Part shown: positions 37,837 through 48,527 of the stretch, piece after piece | How positions within the stretch are numbered: the stretch's first letter is position 1 | Layout: every line of letters starts with the position of its first letter | Source: Ferruginibacter sp. | GTDB taxonomy: Bacteria > Bacteroidota > Bacteroidia > Chitinophagales > Chitinophagaceae | Assembly: GCA_028288705.1 (NCBI GenBank) | Contig: JAQBNH010000011.1 | Span: 95,017-159,016 of the forward strand | Length of the DNA: 64,000 bases | Direction: 5' to 3' | Made by a program: the position numbers and the translations under genes | Notes under the pieces: model-generated | The model's database searches: none | Told to the model about the DNA's origin: nothing | What the model saw: the letters and a program-made list of their open reading frames with translations, nothing else

Positions 37837-38157
37837 TTATTTGGGCTGCTTTTTACCTTTAATAAATGTTATCGCAGCGTTTATCTCCATATCCATCTGT
37901 TCCACCGCTTCATAAAAACTATCACTCTTGCGAAAATCATCAAACACGGATTGATCCAATAACTTTTTAACAGCCTTGATCCCGGCCTCAAATTTATCGA
38001 GGTTGCCACTGCCGCCGGTCATAGGATCTTCTCTAAATTGATTCATGATTGTTTCGAAATCGAGCAGGATTTTTTTGGCGAAGACGGCCGCCTCGAAAGA
38101 ATAGGTTTTTGGAATCTTTTTCCTAAGCTCTTCCAGGAAGATCACGTTTTCATTCAT
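37837..38157 (-). CDS. Hypothetical protein
   Basis: MNENVIFLEELRKKIPKTYSFEAAVFAKKILLDFE..., helical. Confidence 0.55.
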   Translation of the reverse strand: MNENVIFLEELRKKIPKTYSFEAAVFAKKILLDFETIMNQFREDPMTGGSGNLDKFEAGIKAVKKLLDQSVFDDFRKSDSFYEAVEQMDMEINAAITFIKGKKQPK

Positions 38158-39043
38158 GATTAAATTTAACTGTTTCCCTGCTTTCTTGCAAGAGTAGAAA
38201 TATAAGACATGGGTTGTTATCAATAAAACTCCTGCTTACAGCATCACGTCTCCCTCTGCGCATCTGGTTAGCCGCTGCTTTCAGGTACTAGTACCTAATG
38301 AAACATCCGAAAACTCCGCGAAATTGTTTGTATAAAGTAACGATGTAAACTTAAAGTCCACAGGCTACCCAGACAAAGTCCTCATAAGCCTCGAAGAACT
38401 TGGGAGGTTTAGGTTTTGTCAAAAAAGTGGGGCGTTAGCACCAACTTATTGAGACGTGAAGCAGCCTACGCCAAGTTGACTTTTATTAGGAAGTTTCATG
38501 ATGCGACAGTGAACTCAGGTTTTATAATACGAAAACTTTACGAATTTTATTTTGCCATCGCGACGTAGAATACAGATATTGACAGGAGTGAATTGTGGAT
38601 ATAGATGCTTAAAGAAAATGCAGAGTAGATGTTCGCAATTGCTGAGTTTGCATAGGAGCAAGCGCAAGATTTTAAGGAAATAATGATTGATAAATACTGA
38701 TACTTGGGAAACCATCATCGATTTTGATAAATCTCTGAAAGTTGAAAAATTTATCGGGAAGCAAGTTTGCAAGAAGAAGTGAAAAGGTGAGAAGTAAAAA
38801 TCATGCACGAAAATATTACTTAGGCAGATAATTTACTGGAAGATCATTTCTTCGATCTCACACCTAAATCCGCGACTGCCTTTCTAGCCTTAAATGCAGG
38901 AGGTATGACCAAACCAATTTTCTGGGATACGCACGATTCCACTTTACTTCTCATGAGGTGGTGAGTAAATTCAGGGGGAAAGGAGCTGGAAATAATCTTA
39001 TATTTATTCAATTCATTTTCGATTTAATAATTAATTCTGTTCG

Positions 39044-40225
39044 ATGGAAAGATTTGAGTTTCCTAAAATAATTACAATTTCGACTTTAGAAGAGTTGCAA
39101 ATAACCCTAAATCAAGATTTGGTCAAAAGCCATGATTTTTTCGTGCCTGTAGCCTTTGATCATATCGGCTTCGGTGTTTTGCCTCAGGCGATAATTATTT
39201 TTCAAACTTGGATAAGGAATTGCAAGCAGGGGGATCTCATTATAAGCGTCGAAATAGATGACGACGTTTCCCTTAGAGAGTTCGCATGCAGCTATCTAGG
39301 ATATGTAATCTTGTCTTGTGCCTGGAAACACAAAGAAATTATCAATCACAGAAAAGAACCCCTAAAAGGATTGTTTAAGCACTACACAGAACTGTTTCAC
39401 AAGAAAATTGATTTTTTGCAAGACTTGCCAAACGATTCCATTCTAATACCTTTTTTCGACCATTATTCAAAACAAAAGGGACTTTCACACTGGTTTTACA
39501 ACCAAAATTTTCAGTTTGCGGGGTCTCCTCAGGAAATTGAGTCGTCTGTGTACAGAATTTTTTCAGAACTAGGAAAGATTTATCGGTCTAAAATTGTCAA
39601 AAATGTCAAAGCTATTATTGATGATCTGGAGATAATCATTTGGGAACTTCTTAAGAACACCGCGGACCATGCTACTAAGGATCATTTAAATCAAGTTGAC
39701 CTGTCTCCAAATACAAGAGGAGTCTTTTTCAAGATCCATCGTAGCAGTAAGAAAAATTTTATTCAAATATCTAAAAGTCATAGTGGTCTGCAAAACTATC
39801 TTTCAAGCATGCTGCAGGAGGGGGATAATTTTCTGCTGGAAATTACGGTGTATGACACTGGGCCCGGAATGGTTAAAAGATACTGCGGGGAAAAATGGAA
39901 CAACAATACGCACACGGACGATGAGGTTTCAATAATAAAAAAATGCTTGTGTAAAGGTCTCTCGTCTGCACCTGGACTTAAAGGGACCGCAAAGGGATAT
40001 GGTCTAAATAATGTGTTAATGACCCTGAGTGAAAAGCAAGGTTTTTTACAAATCAGAACGGGAAGAACTAATTTATATCGTGATTTAGCAAAAGCTCCAC
40101 ATTTCGCAACGTCTGACTACACAAGCATCGAACTTCAAGACGTTACGACTAATAGTCCGTCAACTTTTTCAACAGCCCCAGAGTCGATCGGTACTATTGT
40201 TACTATGTTTTATCCCTTAAAATAA
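39044..40225 (+). CDS. GHKL/HATPase-type ATP-binding protein
   Basis: N-box ELLKNTADHA, G1 DTGPGM, G2 GTAKGYGLNNV. Confidence 0.82.
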   Translation: MERFEFPKIITISTLEELQITLNQDLVKSHDFFVPVAFDHIGFGVLPQAIIIFQTWIRNCKQGDLIISVEIDDDVSLREFACSYLGYVILSCAWKHKEIINHRKEPLKGLFKHYTELFHKKIDFLQDLPNDSILIPFFDHYSKQKGLSHWFYNQNFQFAGSPQEIESSVYRIFSELGKIYRSKIVKNVKAIIDDLEIIIWELLKNTADHATKDHLNQVDLSPNTRGVFFKIHRSSKKNFIQISKSHSGLQNYLSSMLQEGDNFLLEITVYDTGPGMVKRYCGEKWNNNTHTDDEVSIIKKCLCKGLSSAPGLKGTAKGYGLNNVLMTLSEKQGFLQIRTGRTNLYRDLAKAPHFATSDYTSIELQDVTTNSPSTFSTAPESIGTIVTMFYPLK

Positions 40226-40229
40226 CCCG

Positions 40230-42572
40230 ATGAACAAATTCTATCTTTTTAGTTTTACGAGAGAATACGAGGTTAAAGATAAGGGTGGTCGCCAGGAAAA
40301 GTTTCTGGTCGTTTGTTATCCTTATAAGCATCTCTCTGCAAATCCAACAGACATTTATAACCAGCTTAGAACTTACTTCCAATACAATATTTTACCTGAT
40401 AAAATAGTTGTACTCTGTGCAAAGTTTAATGAAACTGAAATCATTAATTTATTTAGGGATGACTCGGAATTATACAAGTATATTCCATTATTTACGCCAG
40501 ATAATGGCAAAGAAAACATCAGTATCCATTCACTTCAACAAAATGGAATTTTTCAATATCAAGAAGGATTCAAAATCGAACATACTCTGCTATCAGAAAT
40601 ACTCAATCGCGGCCTTGTCAAGATATTTGTGGACAAAGGGGGGCTGATCGTATCCCAATCTGCTCATCATTTTGTTTTTCCTTCCGGTAAGCATAGTGAT
40701 AGGTTTTTAAGACCGGGGAATGTTTTATTGGAGGGCATACATATAAATTATATCGCTTTTGCATTATTTGCACATTTAAAAGGTAGAAAATTCACTTCAA
40801 TTTATTGTGACACCTCATCTATAAACTCTTTGGCATTTGCTTATGTAATTTTATTGAGGGAGTTTTTTCCGAGATTTATTGGTTCTGTGGAAGTTGAAAG
40901 CTTTGGTTCCTATATCGGCTTCGAAAGGGGAAAGTTTTCGGCTCCTCTAAATTCACTTTTCTTGATTTCATCGAGTACTTCGGGTAGTATTATTGAAAGA
41001 ATGGTAAATGATCGAAAACAGAATATTAAAATGGAAAATATATCTATTATTTATGGGTTAGACATTCCAGTAAAATTTGCCGATTCGTTAGTTTGCAATT
41101 TGAACCATCAGGAAAGTAGCAATCCCCAAGGTTTGTTGTCATTTGAATCATACAACGTAAGCAAAGGCATATCCTGTAAATTTTGTTCGGACAGATCGAC
41201 AGCAATTGATGTTCAGGGGGACGTTTTTCTCTTAGAAAAACCTTCGGTCAAGGGAATCCTACTTTCAGTTCATGACAACCCTACTTTTTTAAAGAAATTT
41301 TCTGAATATTTTATTAAATCGGATAAAAAGGAAGGCCTGATCAAATGTTATTACAAAGAAAATAGTACAGATGATAAGAAATATGAAATATACTTGGACA
41401 TCAATGTAATATTAAGAGAATGGTATAGGAGGACTGACAGCCATCCTTTTAAAAAAATATTTTCGAAAATAGAAAAATTTGTTTTTCAAAATATACCTGC
41501 TTCAACTAAATATTTAGTTGTATTGCCTGACCAATCTTCTATTCAGTTTGCCAAACTTATCAAGTCTATCTTGCACTCTTACAATGTCAACATTCCAGTA
41601 AAGAATGTTATAGGGATTCAAGATTTGAAAAGTATCGACAAGAATGGTAAAGGGGCAATTGTAATTGTAAGTGCTTCCATCACAACTGGTCGAAATCTTT
41701 TGTATATAAGCAGGGCTCTGCGGGAATTTGAGGATACTTATCGAAAAACCTATTTTACATTTTTAAGTAGACCTGCTAATAAAAAGCACTTCGAATTTCT
41801 GGAATCCAACTTGTCGCTCGGCGAATTTGGTAAAGGCACACATAAGATGAATTACATTGAACAAATATTGTGTGCTCAAGAAGCACACAATACGCCTTGG
41901 CATATCGAAAAAGAATTTTTAAAATCTTTAGAAGAATTTTGCGAGGATAATGAACTTTCGAAATCGACAAAGGATTTCTGCGGCAAACGGCTTAATAACC
42001 TAAACAATAGTGGAAAAAAGAAAAGACTGACTAACAACCTTTTTTTTCCTTCATTGACAGGTAAAGTCTTAAAAATTAATAAGGGGTTTGCATTTGCACC
42101 GACATTATCACACTTTATTGAAACATCAACCCAAGCTGATGTTTACTTTATCATCTCAACGATTTTAAATGAACTACGATGTAGCGGCACCTTAAATCAA
42201 AGCGAATATGTTAGAAATTTATTAGAACCCGGAAATTTTGTTAGGTTCAACGACGGTATTATCCAAGCTGCATTATTGCGGGCCGCCAGACCCGAGGAAT
42301 TGCGGTATGATCTATCATATGAGATGGCTTTGCAGATGCAGGACATCTTAATCGATATGATCAATCATTCTGATGATGAACATGCCGAAGCATTAACTGA
42401 ATTTTTGTATGCTATAGCTATTAAAAAGCTTAGGATCCCAAACAGAGTTATCGAAAAGTGTATAAAACTTATAACCGAAAAGCAATTATTAAAAAAAGAT
42501 TCGATTCTGAACGGTCTCATTGCCTTCATTCGGCAGAAGGTGGTGACAGCGCAGTCGACTTCAGCAACATGA
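40230..42572 (+). CDS. Large protein with two phosphoribosyltransferase-like segments
   Basis: FPSGKHSDRFLRPGNVLLEG (orotate-PRTase-like N-terminal motif) and GAIVIVSASITTGRNLLYISRALRE (degenerate PRPP-loop-like). Starts 4 nt after the GHKL gene. Confidence 0.6.
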   Translation: MNKFYLFSFTREYEVKDKGGRQEKFLVVCYPYKHLSANPTDIYNQLRTYFQYNILPDKIVVLCAKFNETEIINLFRDDSELYKYIPLFTPDNGKENISIHSLQQNGIFQYQEGFKIEHTLLSEILNRGLVKIFVDKGGLIVSQSAHHFVFPSGKHSDRFLRPGNVLLEGIHINYIAFALFAHLKGRKFTSIYCDTSSINSLAFAYVILLREFFPRFIGSVEVESFGSYIGFERGKFSAPLNSLFLISSSTSGSIIERMVNDRKQNIKMENISIIYGLDIPVKFADSLVCNLNHQESSNPQGLLSFESYNVSKGISCKFCSDRSTAIDVQGDVFLLEKPSVKGILLSVHDNPTFLKKFSEYFIKSDKKEGLIKCYYKENSTDDKKYEIYLDINVILREWYRRTDSHPFKKIFSKIEKFVFQNIPASTKYLVVLPDQSSIQFAKLIKSILHSYNVNIPVKNVIGIQDLKSIDKNGKGAIVIVSASITTGRNLLYISRALREFEDTYRKTYFTFLSRPANKKHFEFLESNLSLGEFGKGTHKMNYIEQILCAQEAHNTPWHIEKEFLKSLEEFCEDNELSKSTKDFCGKRLNNLNNSGKKKRLTNNLFFPSLTGKVLKINKGFAFAPTLSHFIETSTQADVYFIISTILNELRCSGTLNQSEYVRNLLEPGNFVRFNDGIIQAALLRAARPEELRYDLSYEMALQMQDILIDMINHSDDEHAEALTEFLYAIAIKKLRIPNRVIEKCIKLITEKQLLKKDSILNGLIAFIRQKVVTAQSTSAT

Positions 42573-42630
42573 CGGAAAAATATTTACGATTCGCCGTTCT
42601 AACTGGAATGCTGACAAGAACTTAATAAGC

Positions 42631-42723
42631 GTGGCTACTTTGGAGTTGGTCACAGCTGTGGCTTCTTGGTTTATAATACTGTTTCTAGTTTACCGCATAT
42701 TCAAAACTCTAATTCAAAAATAA
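42631..42723 (+). CDS. Candidate 30-aa single-TM microprotein (GTG start)
   Basis: (M)ATLELVTAVASWFIILFLVYRIFKTLIQK*; below the ORF-track length cut-off. Confidence 0.35.
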   Translation: MATLELVTAVASWFIILFLVYRIFKTLIQK

Positions 42724-42730
42724 TTGACTG

Positions 42731-43876
42731 ATGAAGGAAAACCAATTTTTTGAAAAACAAACTATTTCGTCAAGAATAAAAGCAAGCATTGTTTCTGGTT
42801 ACTTTCCCAGCTACTGCAAAATTATTGTAAAAAAAAATATTCCATCGGAGATTCGTTATATAGATCTGTTCGCAGGACCGGGGATTTATGGCGATGGGAA
42901 TGTTTCAACACCACTATTAATCGCACGACAATGCGTAGGGGATAATTTTTTAAAACAAAAAGTCCGTTTTATCTTTAATGACAATCTTTATTCTGATGAA
43001 CTCAAAAAGAATTTTTGTAACGAGTTTCCTTATGGCACATTTTTGAAAAAAGTTCATTTTGGAAAAAGTACAGTTGGAGAGACACCAGCCATCACGGATT
43101 TATTAGTTAGAAGTACCCACGTCGAAAAGTTAAACGAAAAGCCCTCCCTTTTATTCATAGACCCTTTTGGCTATAAAGGAATTGAAACTAAGGTTTTAGC
43201 CGAGTTTTTAAAAAATTGGGGAAACGAGATTTTCCTTTTTGTCAACACCAAAAGAATTCATCCTGCACTTGAAAATGAAAAATTTGAAGGATTAATGCAC
43301 GACTTGTTCCCAACCACATTAGAAAAGATAAAAACTGACCGAAGATATAAGTCTACTGTATCCGAACGCTTGAGTTTAATCATAAATTCACTGGGAAACG
43401 AATATCAGTCAATACTTGGAGGTACAGTTTATTACACTGCTTTTAAGTTTCAAGAAGAAGATATTGACGCCACTAGTCATTATATTCTACACCTAACGAA
43501 AGGTTCCCGAGGATATGATTTGATCAAAACCACTTACAATGACTTTGCAAATGTTGGGACAGTCTTTGACGGGGTAAATACTTATACTTTTGATGCTAAG
43601 AAACTTGATAAGCAAGCAAATGAGCTTTTTGATTTAAATTCTATCAATATTGATAAATTGAAGGAGGATCTTGTTGTGCATTTCAAAGGCAAAAAACTAA
43701 GCGCAAATGAGTTGTTTGAAAGACATCATACAACTGGGCTTTATAGTCGAAATCATTACACAGAGGCACTTAGAAGACTTGTAGGAGAAGAGAAGGTAGC
43801 TTCGCATTTTATCGATGGGAAAAAGCATACTAAAACTGTTCTACTTTCAAAAGAATGTATTTTAAACTTTAACTAA
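42731..43876 (+). CDS. Three-Cys-motif partner protein TcmP-like
   Basis: [49 protein letters not shown]. Confidence 0.82.
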   Translation: MKENQFFEKQTISSRIKASIVSGYFPSYCKIIVKKNIPSEIRYIDLFAGPGIYGDGNVSTPLLIARQCVGDNFLKQKVRFIFNDNLYSDELKKNFCNEFPYGTFLKKVHFGKSTVGETPAITDLLVRSTHVEKLNEKPSLLFIDPFGYKGIETKVLAEFLKNWGNEIFLFVNTKRIHPALENEKFEGLMHDLFPTTLEKIKTDRRYKSTVSERLSLIINSLGNEYQSILGGTVYYTAFKFQEEDIDATSHYILHLTKGSRGYDLIKTTYNDFANVGTVFDGVNTYTFDAKKLDKQANELFDLNSINIDKLKEDLVVHFKGKKLSANELFERHHTTGLYSRNHYTEALRRLVGEEKVASHFIDGKKHTKTVLLSKECILNFN

Positions 43877-44607
43877 TGGCAAACTCAACAATTGAATGGA
43901 CAGAAATGACTTGGAACCCTACGACTGGGTGCACAAAAATCTCTGCAGGCTGCAAGTTTTGTTATGCCGAAATTATGACAAGACGATTAAAAGCAATGGG
44001 CCAGGAAAAATACCGGCACGGGTTTAAAATTGTCAAGACACACCCAGAAACACTGGAGATACCCTACACTTGGAAAACACCAAAAATAGTGTTCGTAAAT
44101 TCCATGAGTGATCTCTTTCATAACGACGTACCGCTTGATTACATAAAAAAAGTTTTCCGAGTAATGAATGAAAACCCTCAACACGTTTTTCAAGTATTAA
44201 CAAAAAGAGCAGAGAGACTCTTTGAAATTCACAAGGAGGTTCGTTGGACACATAATATTTGGATGGGCGTTTCTGTCGAAGACGGCAGAGTTGCTGAACG
44301 TATAGACTTTTTACGAAAGACTCGCGCAAAGGTAAAGTTCCTTTCCCTAGAGCCTTTAATTGGTGAACTCAAAAATCTAAAGCTAACAAAAATCGATTGG
44401 GTAATTGTTGGTGGAGAAAGTGGACACACGCCAAGGCCAATGAATCCCGAGTGGGTTTTAGACATTCAGGATCAATGCGAGAAATCTAAAGTCGCATTTT
44501 TCTTCAAGCAATGGGGTGGCAAAAATAAAAAAGCGGCCGGTCGAATCTTAAATGGCAGGACTTATGATGAAATGCCAAATGTCCATGAGTTAATTCGCAA
44601 TGCTTAA
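43876..44607 (+). CDS. Phage Gp37/Gp68 (DUF5131) family three-Cys-motif protein
   Basis: [67 protein letters not shown]; overlaps TcmP stop (TAATG). Confidence 0.92.
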   Translation: MANSTIEWTEMTWNPTTGCTKISAGCKFCYAEIMTRRLKAMGQEKYRHGFKIVKTHPETLEIPYTWKTPKIVFVNSMSDLFHNDVPLDYIKKVFRVMNENPQHVFQVLTKRAERLFEIHKEVRWTHNIWMGVSVEDGRVAERIDFLRKTRAKVKFLSLEPLIGELKNLKLTKIDWVIVGGESGHTPRPMNPEWVLDIQDQCEKSKVAFFFKQWGGKNKKAAGRILNGRTYDEMPNVHELIRNA

Positions 44608-45005
44608 CCGCATTCTTGCTTACCAAATTTCAATAAAGATTTTCTATTTTGCGCAACTTCGGGATTAGAAAAAGGCGAAGAATTGAGAGCCCCCACTTCG
44701 CCTCACTTTTAAAAAAAACCTTACCTAGCGATCTGTTTTTAGTTACTATAGGGACGAAAAAAATTTAAACTTTAATTTAAGTTCGCTGGGGTTCGATACC
44801 CTCACTTCAGGTAGCCTCGAAAAAATGGCAAGTAAAATTTCATATTAATCGGATAGCACTATATAAAACGGGGCCGGAATAACATACAGTATAAATACGG
44901 TATTTAAAAAAATGTTAAAAAATATTTTTTCTCCAAAAGCCGGTAGTAGTGAGGTTTATTAGTTTTTTTAATAATTTATAATCTTTCGTTTTAGCTGCCC
45001 CCCGT

Positions 45006-45788
45006 TTGCGGTTATCTAAAAGGAATTTTATGTTTGGATCTGCGATTAATCCCGCAACCAAACGTACCCTTATGAGCCTTCGCCTGCTCTTAATATGCTT
45101 AATTATTACGCCAGCCATCCCGGCTTTCGCGCAGGTAGATACTGCACGCCGGGTATCAAAAGCTTCCGAAATTCTTCCCCCCTTATGGCAGGACAGTACT
45201 TTTTTTGAGAGATTTAAAATTTATAACTTAAGTTTTGATTCCGTAGTTGGCGCCAAAAAAATCGCTATCCTGAACAGGCTGAAAGATGCGCCGAAATCTC
45301 TGCCCCATTTATCCAAATCAGAAACGTCATTGAACCCTTTTAGTGTTTCTCAGGGTGGTTGGAACATGAAAAGGCAGAAAGAGAAAAGCTTTTTACAACT
45401 ATCCGGCGGCCAGGTAAACTATAGCTTTTTCTATCGCAGCCGGATTGATACGCCTTTTGCTGAGCAGAACATTTACCAACACCAGGTAAATTCCTCCGTC
45501 GGCCTTACCGTGTTAGGATTTTTTCCCCTGCGCTTTAACAGCCAGGTACGCCGGAGTAATTCTTTTTTGTTCCGCGATATTACAGATTTCCAACTCGAAT
45601 ATGACGCCGGTATTTTTCGTAACAAGCTGTCTGAAAACATCGCCCGGCAGTTGAACATTGCATCCCTGAATTTAGAGGATACATTGGTGAAGCAATGGGC
45701 GCAGATAAAAGCTCAGCAGTTTATACAACTGAATAATATATTTAAGACGGGTTTTACTGCACAACGGCTGTGGAAGCGCGTGAGGTGA
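45006..45788 (+). CDS. Hypothetical secreted protein; possible 5' part of a frameshifted beta-barrel gene
   Basis: Signal-like LLLICLIITPAIPAFAQ; ends 19 bp inside the next ORF in a different frame. Confidence 0.6.
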   Translation: MRLSKRNFMFGSAINPATKRTLMSLRLLLICLIITPAIPAFAQVDTARRVSKASEILPPLWQDSTFFERFKIYNLSFDSVVGAKKIAILNRLKDAPKSLPHLSKSETSLNPFSVSQGGWNMKRQKEKSFLQLSGGQVNYSFFYRSRIDTPFAEQNIYQHQVNSSVGLTVLGFFPLRFNSQVRRSNSFLFRDITDFQLEYDAGIFRNKLSENIARQLNIASLNLEDTLVKQWAQIKAQQFIQLNNIFKTGFTAQRLWKRVR

Positions 45789-47362
45789 TTAACATCCCCG
45801 CATTATCATGGGACAACTCACTGCCGGAGCAAGAAGCCCGGCGTAAGTCGGATTCGCTCAAGAAAAACGCCGCCAGCTATATTCTTAGATATGAGCAGGC
45901 AAAGGCGGTACTGGCGTCCGTATCAAGGACACGTGATAGCTTACAATCAATCTATGCACAATCCATGGCCAGGGTAAGAGCAGTGCAACAATTAGCAAAC
46001 CGCCGCAGTTCGTCTTTTCAACAACTTAAAGAGTTAGCCGCTGATCCAGTTCTGAAAGCGAACGGGATAAAACTAGTGCCGGGCAAATACCAATGGCTGA
46101 TGGGCATTCGAAAATTCAGTGCCGGAAGAAGTCCGCTTAATTACTCTGAGCTCACGGCTAAAAACATCAGCATTAAAGGGGTAAACTTTGAATATAACAC
46201 CTGGTTTTATGCCGCAGTAGCGGCAGGCGTTCTTGATTACCGTTTTCGTGATTTCGTCATCCGGCCACAAGGCAGGCCCAAACAATATTTCTTGCTTACC
46301 CGCCTGGGCATCGGCCAGGTAGAAAAGAATTTTTTAATTGCTTCTTTTTACAAAGGAAATAAACAGGTTTTTACATCAGGGGCTGCGGGAAATCTATATT
46401 CCTTAAATATCGCGGGCATTAGTTTAGAAGGTCGCTATCAGTTTAATAAAAATATCTATGTGCAGGCAGAAATCGCAGAATCGCGGGCACCGGATTTCAG
46501 GTTTCTCCCCCTGAAAAATACCAGTTGGAATTTAAAGGATAAAACAGATAAAGCTTTTGCAGTCGGCTTGCATTTCCGGTCGCTGAAATTACAAACGAAT
46601 CTTGATGCGAGCTATAAATACACAGGGGCAAATTTTCAATCGTTCAGCAGTTTCCAAACCAACTCCAGCTTAAAAACCTGGAATGTAAAATTGGAACAAT
46701 TTGCATTCAGAAAGCAACTGAAGCTTACAGCTACCGCCAGGAGTAATGAATTTTCCAATCCATACATCGTCCAGACTTATAAAAGCAACCTGTTATTTAA
46801 AAGTGTCCAGGCTTCGTTTCGAAAAAAAGGCTGGCCCGTGCTCACTGCCGGCTTCTTACCTGTTTCCCAGTTAACGAATGTAAATGGCGTGATCATGGAG
46901 AACCGTTTTAATACAGCCATGGGCAGTATGTACCATATGTACAAACTTGGAAAAATGAAAACCGCGAGCACGGTGATGTATTCCCGTTTTTATAATTCAA
47001 CCGCCGATAGTAGCTTCCTTTATTTCGATGCGAAGAATATATTCGTCACCCAACAATTTTTTCTCGACAGGTTCAACTCTACTGTTGCAATCACTCATAG
47101 CAGGAATAGAAATTATACACTCAGCGTAATGGATGGTAACCTGGACATACCTGTTCTCCGGGCTTTAAATCTGTTAGTGGGTGTAAAAATCAGCAACCTC
47201 AATAACCAGGTTGTAAAGAATGGTCATTACGGTGGCCTCCGGTTTCCTGTATATAAAAAGCTGCAACTAAGCATGTCTTACGAAGTAGGATATATACCGG
47301 GGTTCGGGGGCACATTGATTAGTAACAACACAGGCATCATGCAATTATCTAAAAGCTTTTAA
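45770..47362 (+). CDS. Outer-membrane beta-barrel-like protein
   Basis: Alternating aromatic/polar strands; starts at GTG with no signal peptide. Confidence 0.65.
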   Translation: MEAREVINIPALSWDNSLPEQEARRKSDSLKKNAASYILRYEQAKAVLASVSRTRDSLQSIYAQSMARVRAVQQLANRRSSSFQQLKELAADPVLKANGIKLVPGKYQWLMGIRKFSAGRSPLNYSELTAKNISIKGVNFEYNTWFYAAVAAGVLDYRFRDFVIRPQGRPKQYFLLTRLGIGQVEKNFLIASFYKGNKQVFTSGAAGNLYSLNIAGISLEGRYQFNKNIYVQAEIAESRAPDFRFLPLKNTSWNLKDKTDKAFAVGLHFRSLKLQTNLDASYKYTGANFQSFSSFQTNSSLKTWNVKLEQFAFRKQLKLTATARSNEFSNPYIVQTYKSNLLFKSVQASFRKKGWPVLTAGFLPVSQLTNVNGVIMENRFNTAMGSMYHMYKLGKMKTASTVMYSRFYNSTADSSFLYFDAKNIFVTQQFFLDRFNSTVAITHSRNRNYTLSVMDGNLDIPVLRALNLLVGVKISNLNNQVVKNGHYGGLRFPVYKKLQLSMSYEVGYIPGFGGTLISNNTGIMQLSKSF

Positions 47363-47363
47363 C

Positions 47364-48497
47364 ATGCACATCGTACGAAAAATATCCGTATTGTTCGCTC
47401 TATGTTTTCTCATCAGGGGGGCCCAGGCGCAGGTGCTGATTAACCTGCAATTGCCAGCTACCGGTGTTTACCTGAAAAGCCAATTATGGAATTTCTCCAT
47501 TGTGAACCCAGGCTCGCAATCCATGACACTTAAAGTAGAATTGCGTTTTTCAGACCCAACAAACAGCCAGCAGATTTTCACTGCTTCTTCAAGGCCTTTC
47601 GTGCTTACTGGCCAGGTCACACAATTCCAGGCCGCTGATCTTTCACCCATTGTGTACAACATCATCAACAGCAGCTACAATGTCGATACAAATCCCAACG
47701 GATTTTTACCGGTCGGTCAATTTGATGTTTGTTTTGCTGTCATAAAGATCAATGAGTATACCACGGACTTGCTCACAGAGCAATGCGAAACGATTCTCGT
47801 TGAACCATTGAGCCCGCCGATCCTAATGATGCCTTTTGACGGAGAAGAAACTGAAATCGTTCGCCCACTATTCACCTGGCTTCCTCCATCACCTGTAAAC
47901 GCATTCAACGCACTTAGTTATAATTGGCTGCTTACGGATGTTGTAGGGAATCAGACTCCTGCAGATGCTGTTCAGCAAAACCTGCCCATCCATTCCGCTC
48001 AACATCTCCCGACAAATAGCCTGTCTTATCCAAGTTCTTTACCAGCTTTAGACACGGGGAAGTTATATGCCTGGCGCGTTCAGGCGGTTAGCGGCGAAAG
48101 CGTTGTGGCTGAAACAGAAATCTGGACTTTCCGCCTGAAAAAGTATGGCTCCGACAGCTTACAAAACATGCTTAGCACTTACTCGTATAGTCCGTTGCAA
48201 CGGGAGATCTCAGGCAGTTATGCAACCAGCACAGGCGTGCTGCATTTTGAATACTTAAACGAAGTAAATGATTCAGTCAACCTGATACATGTCTATGACA
48301 TTAGTGGTCCGGGCAGGCAGCCGTTAACCGCTATTGAATCACTGCCAGTCCTGGTGATGGGGCAGAATTTTATTGATTTGGATTTACGTAACCACCCGGG
48401 ATTGGTAGATAAGCACCTTTATTTATTAGAATGGATCAATTCAAAAAAAGAGTCCTGGTATTTAAAGTTTGAATACCGCCAGGCAACGAGTAATTAA
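47364..48497 (+). CDS. Secreted hypothetical protein with fibronectin-III-like region
   Basis: Signal peptide; PPILMMPFDGEETEIVRPLFTWLPPSP ... LYAWRVQAVSGESVVAETEIWTFRL. Confidence 0.65.
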   Translation: MHIVRKISVLFALCFLIRGAQAQVLINLQLPATGVYLKSQLWNFSIVNPGSQSMTLKVELRFSDPTNSQQIFTASSRPFVLTGQVTQFQAADLSPIVYNIINSSYNVDTNPNGFLPVGQFDVCFAVIKINEYTTDLLTEQCETILVEPLSPPILMMPFDGEETEIVRPLFTWLPPSPVNAFNALSYNWLLTDVVGNQTPADAVQQNLPIHSAQHLPTNSLSYPSSLPALDTGKLYAWRVQAVSGESVVAETEIWTFRLKKYGSDSLQNMLSTYSYSPLQREISGSYATSTGVLHFEYLNEVNDSVNLIHVYDISGPGRQPLTAIESLPVLVMGQNFIDLDLRNHPGLVDKHLYLLEWINSKKESWYLKFEYRQATSN

Positions 48498-48527
48498 AAA
48501 ATGTTCAGTCAAGAATAAAAGATATTT

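Noticed and set aside
38283-38296. Perfect palindrome AGGTACTAGTACCT in intergenic DNA
   Set aside because: Isolated 14-mer with no adjacent gene start or second site; could be chance.
38515-38808. Minus-strand ORF of 97 aa
   Set aside because: Low-complexity F/L/C-rich translation in an AT-rich gap, no recognisable features.
44780-44830. T-arm-like sequence TGGGGTTCGATACCCTC resembling a tRNA/tmRNA 3' end
   Set aside because: No acceptor, D or anticodon arm could be paired with it; possible att remnant but unsupported.
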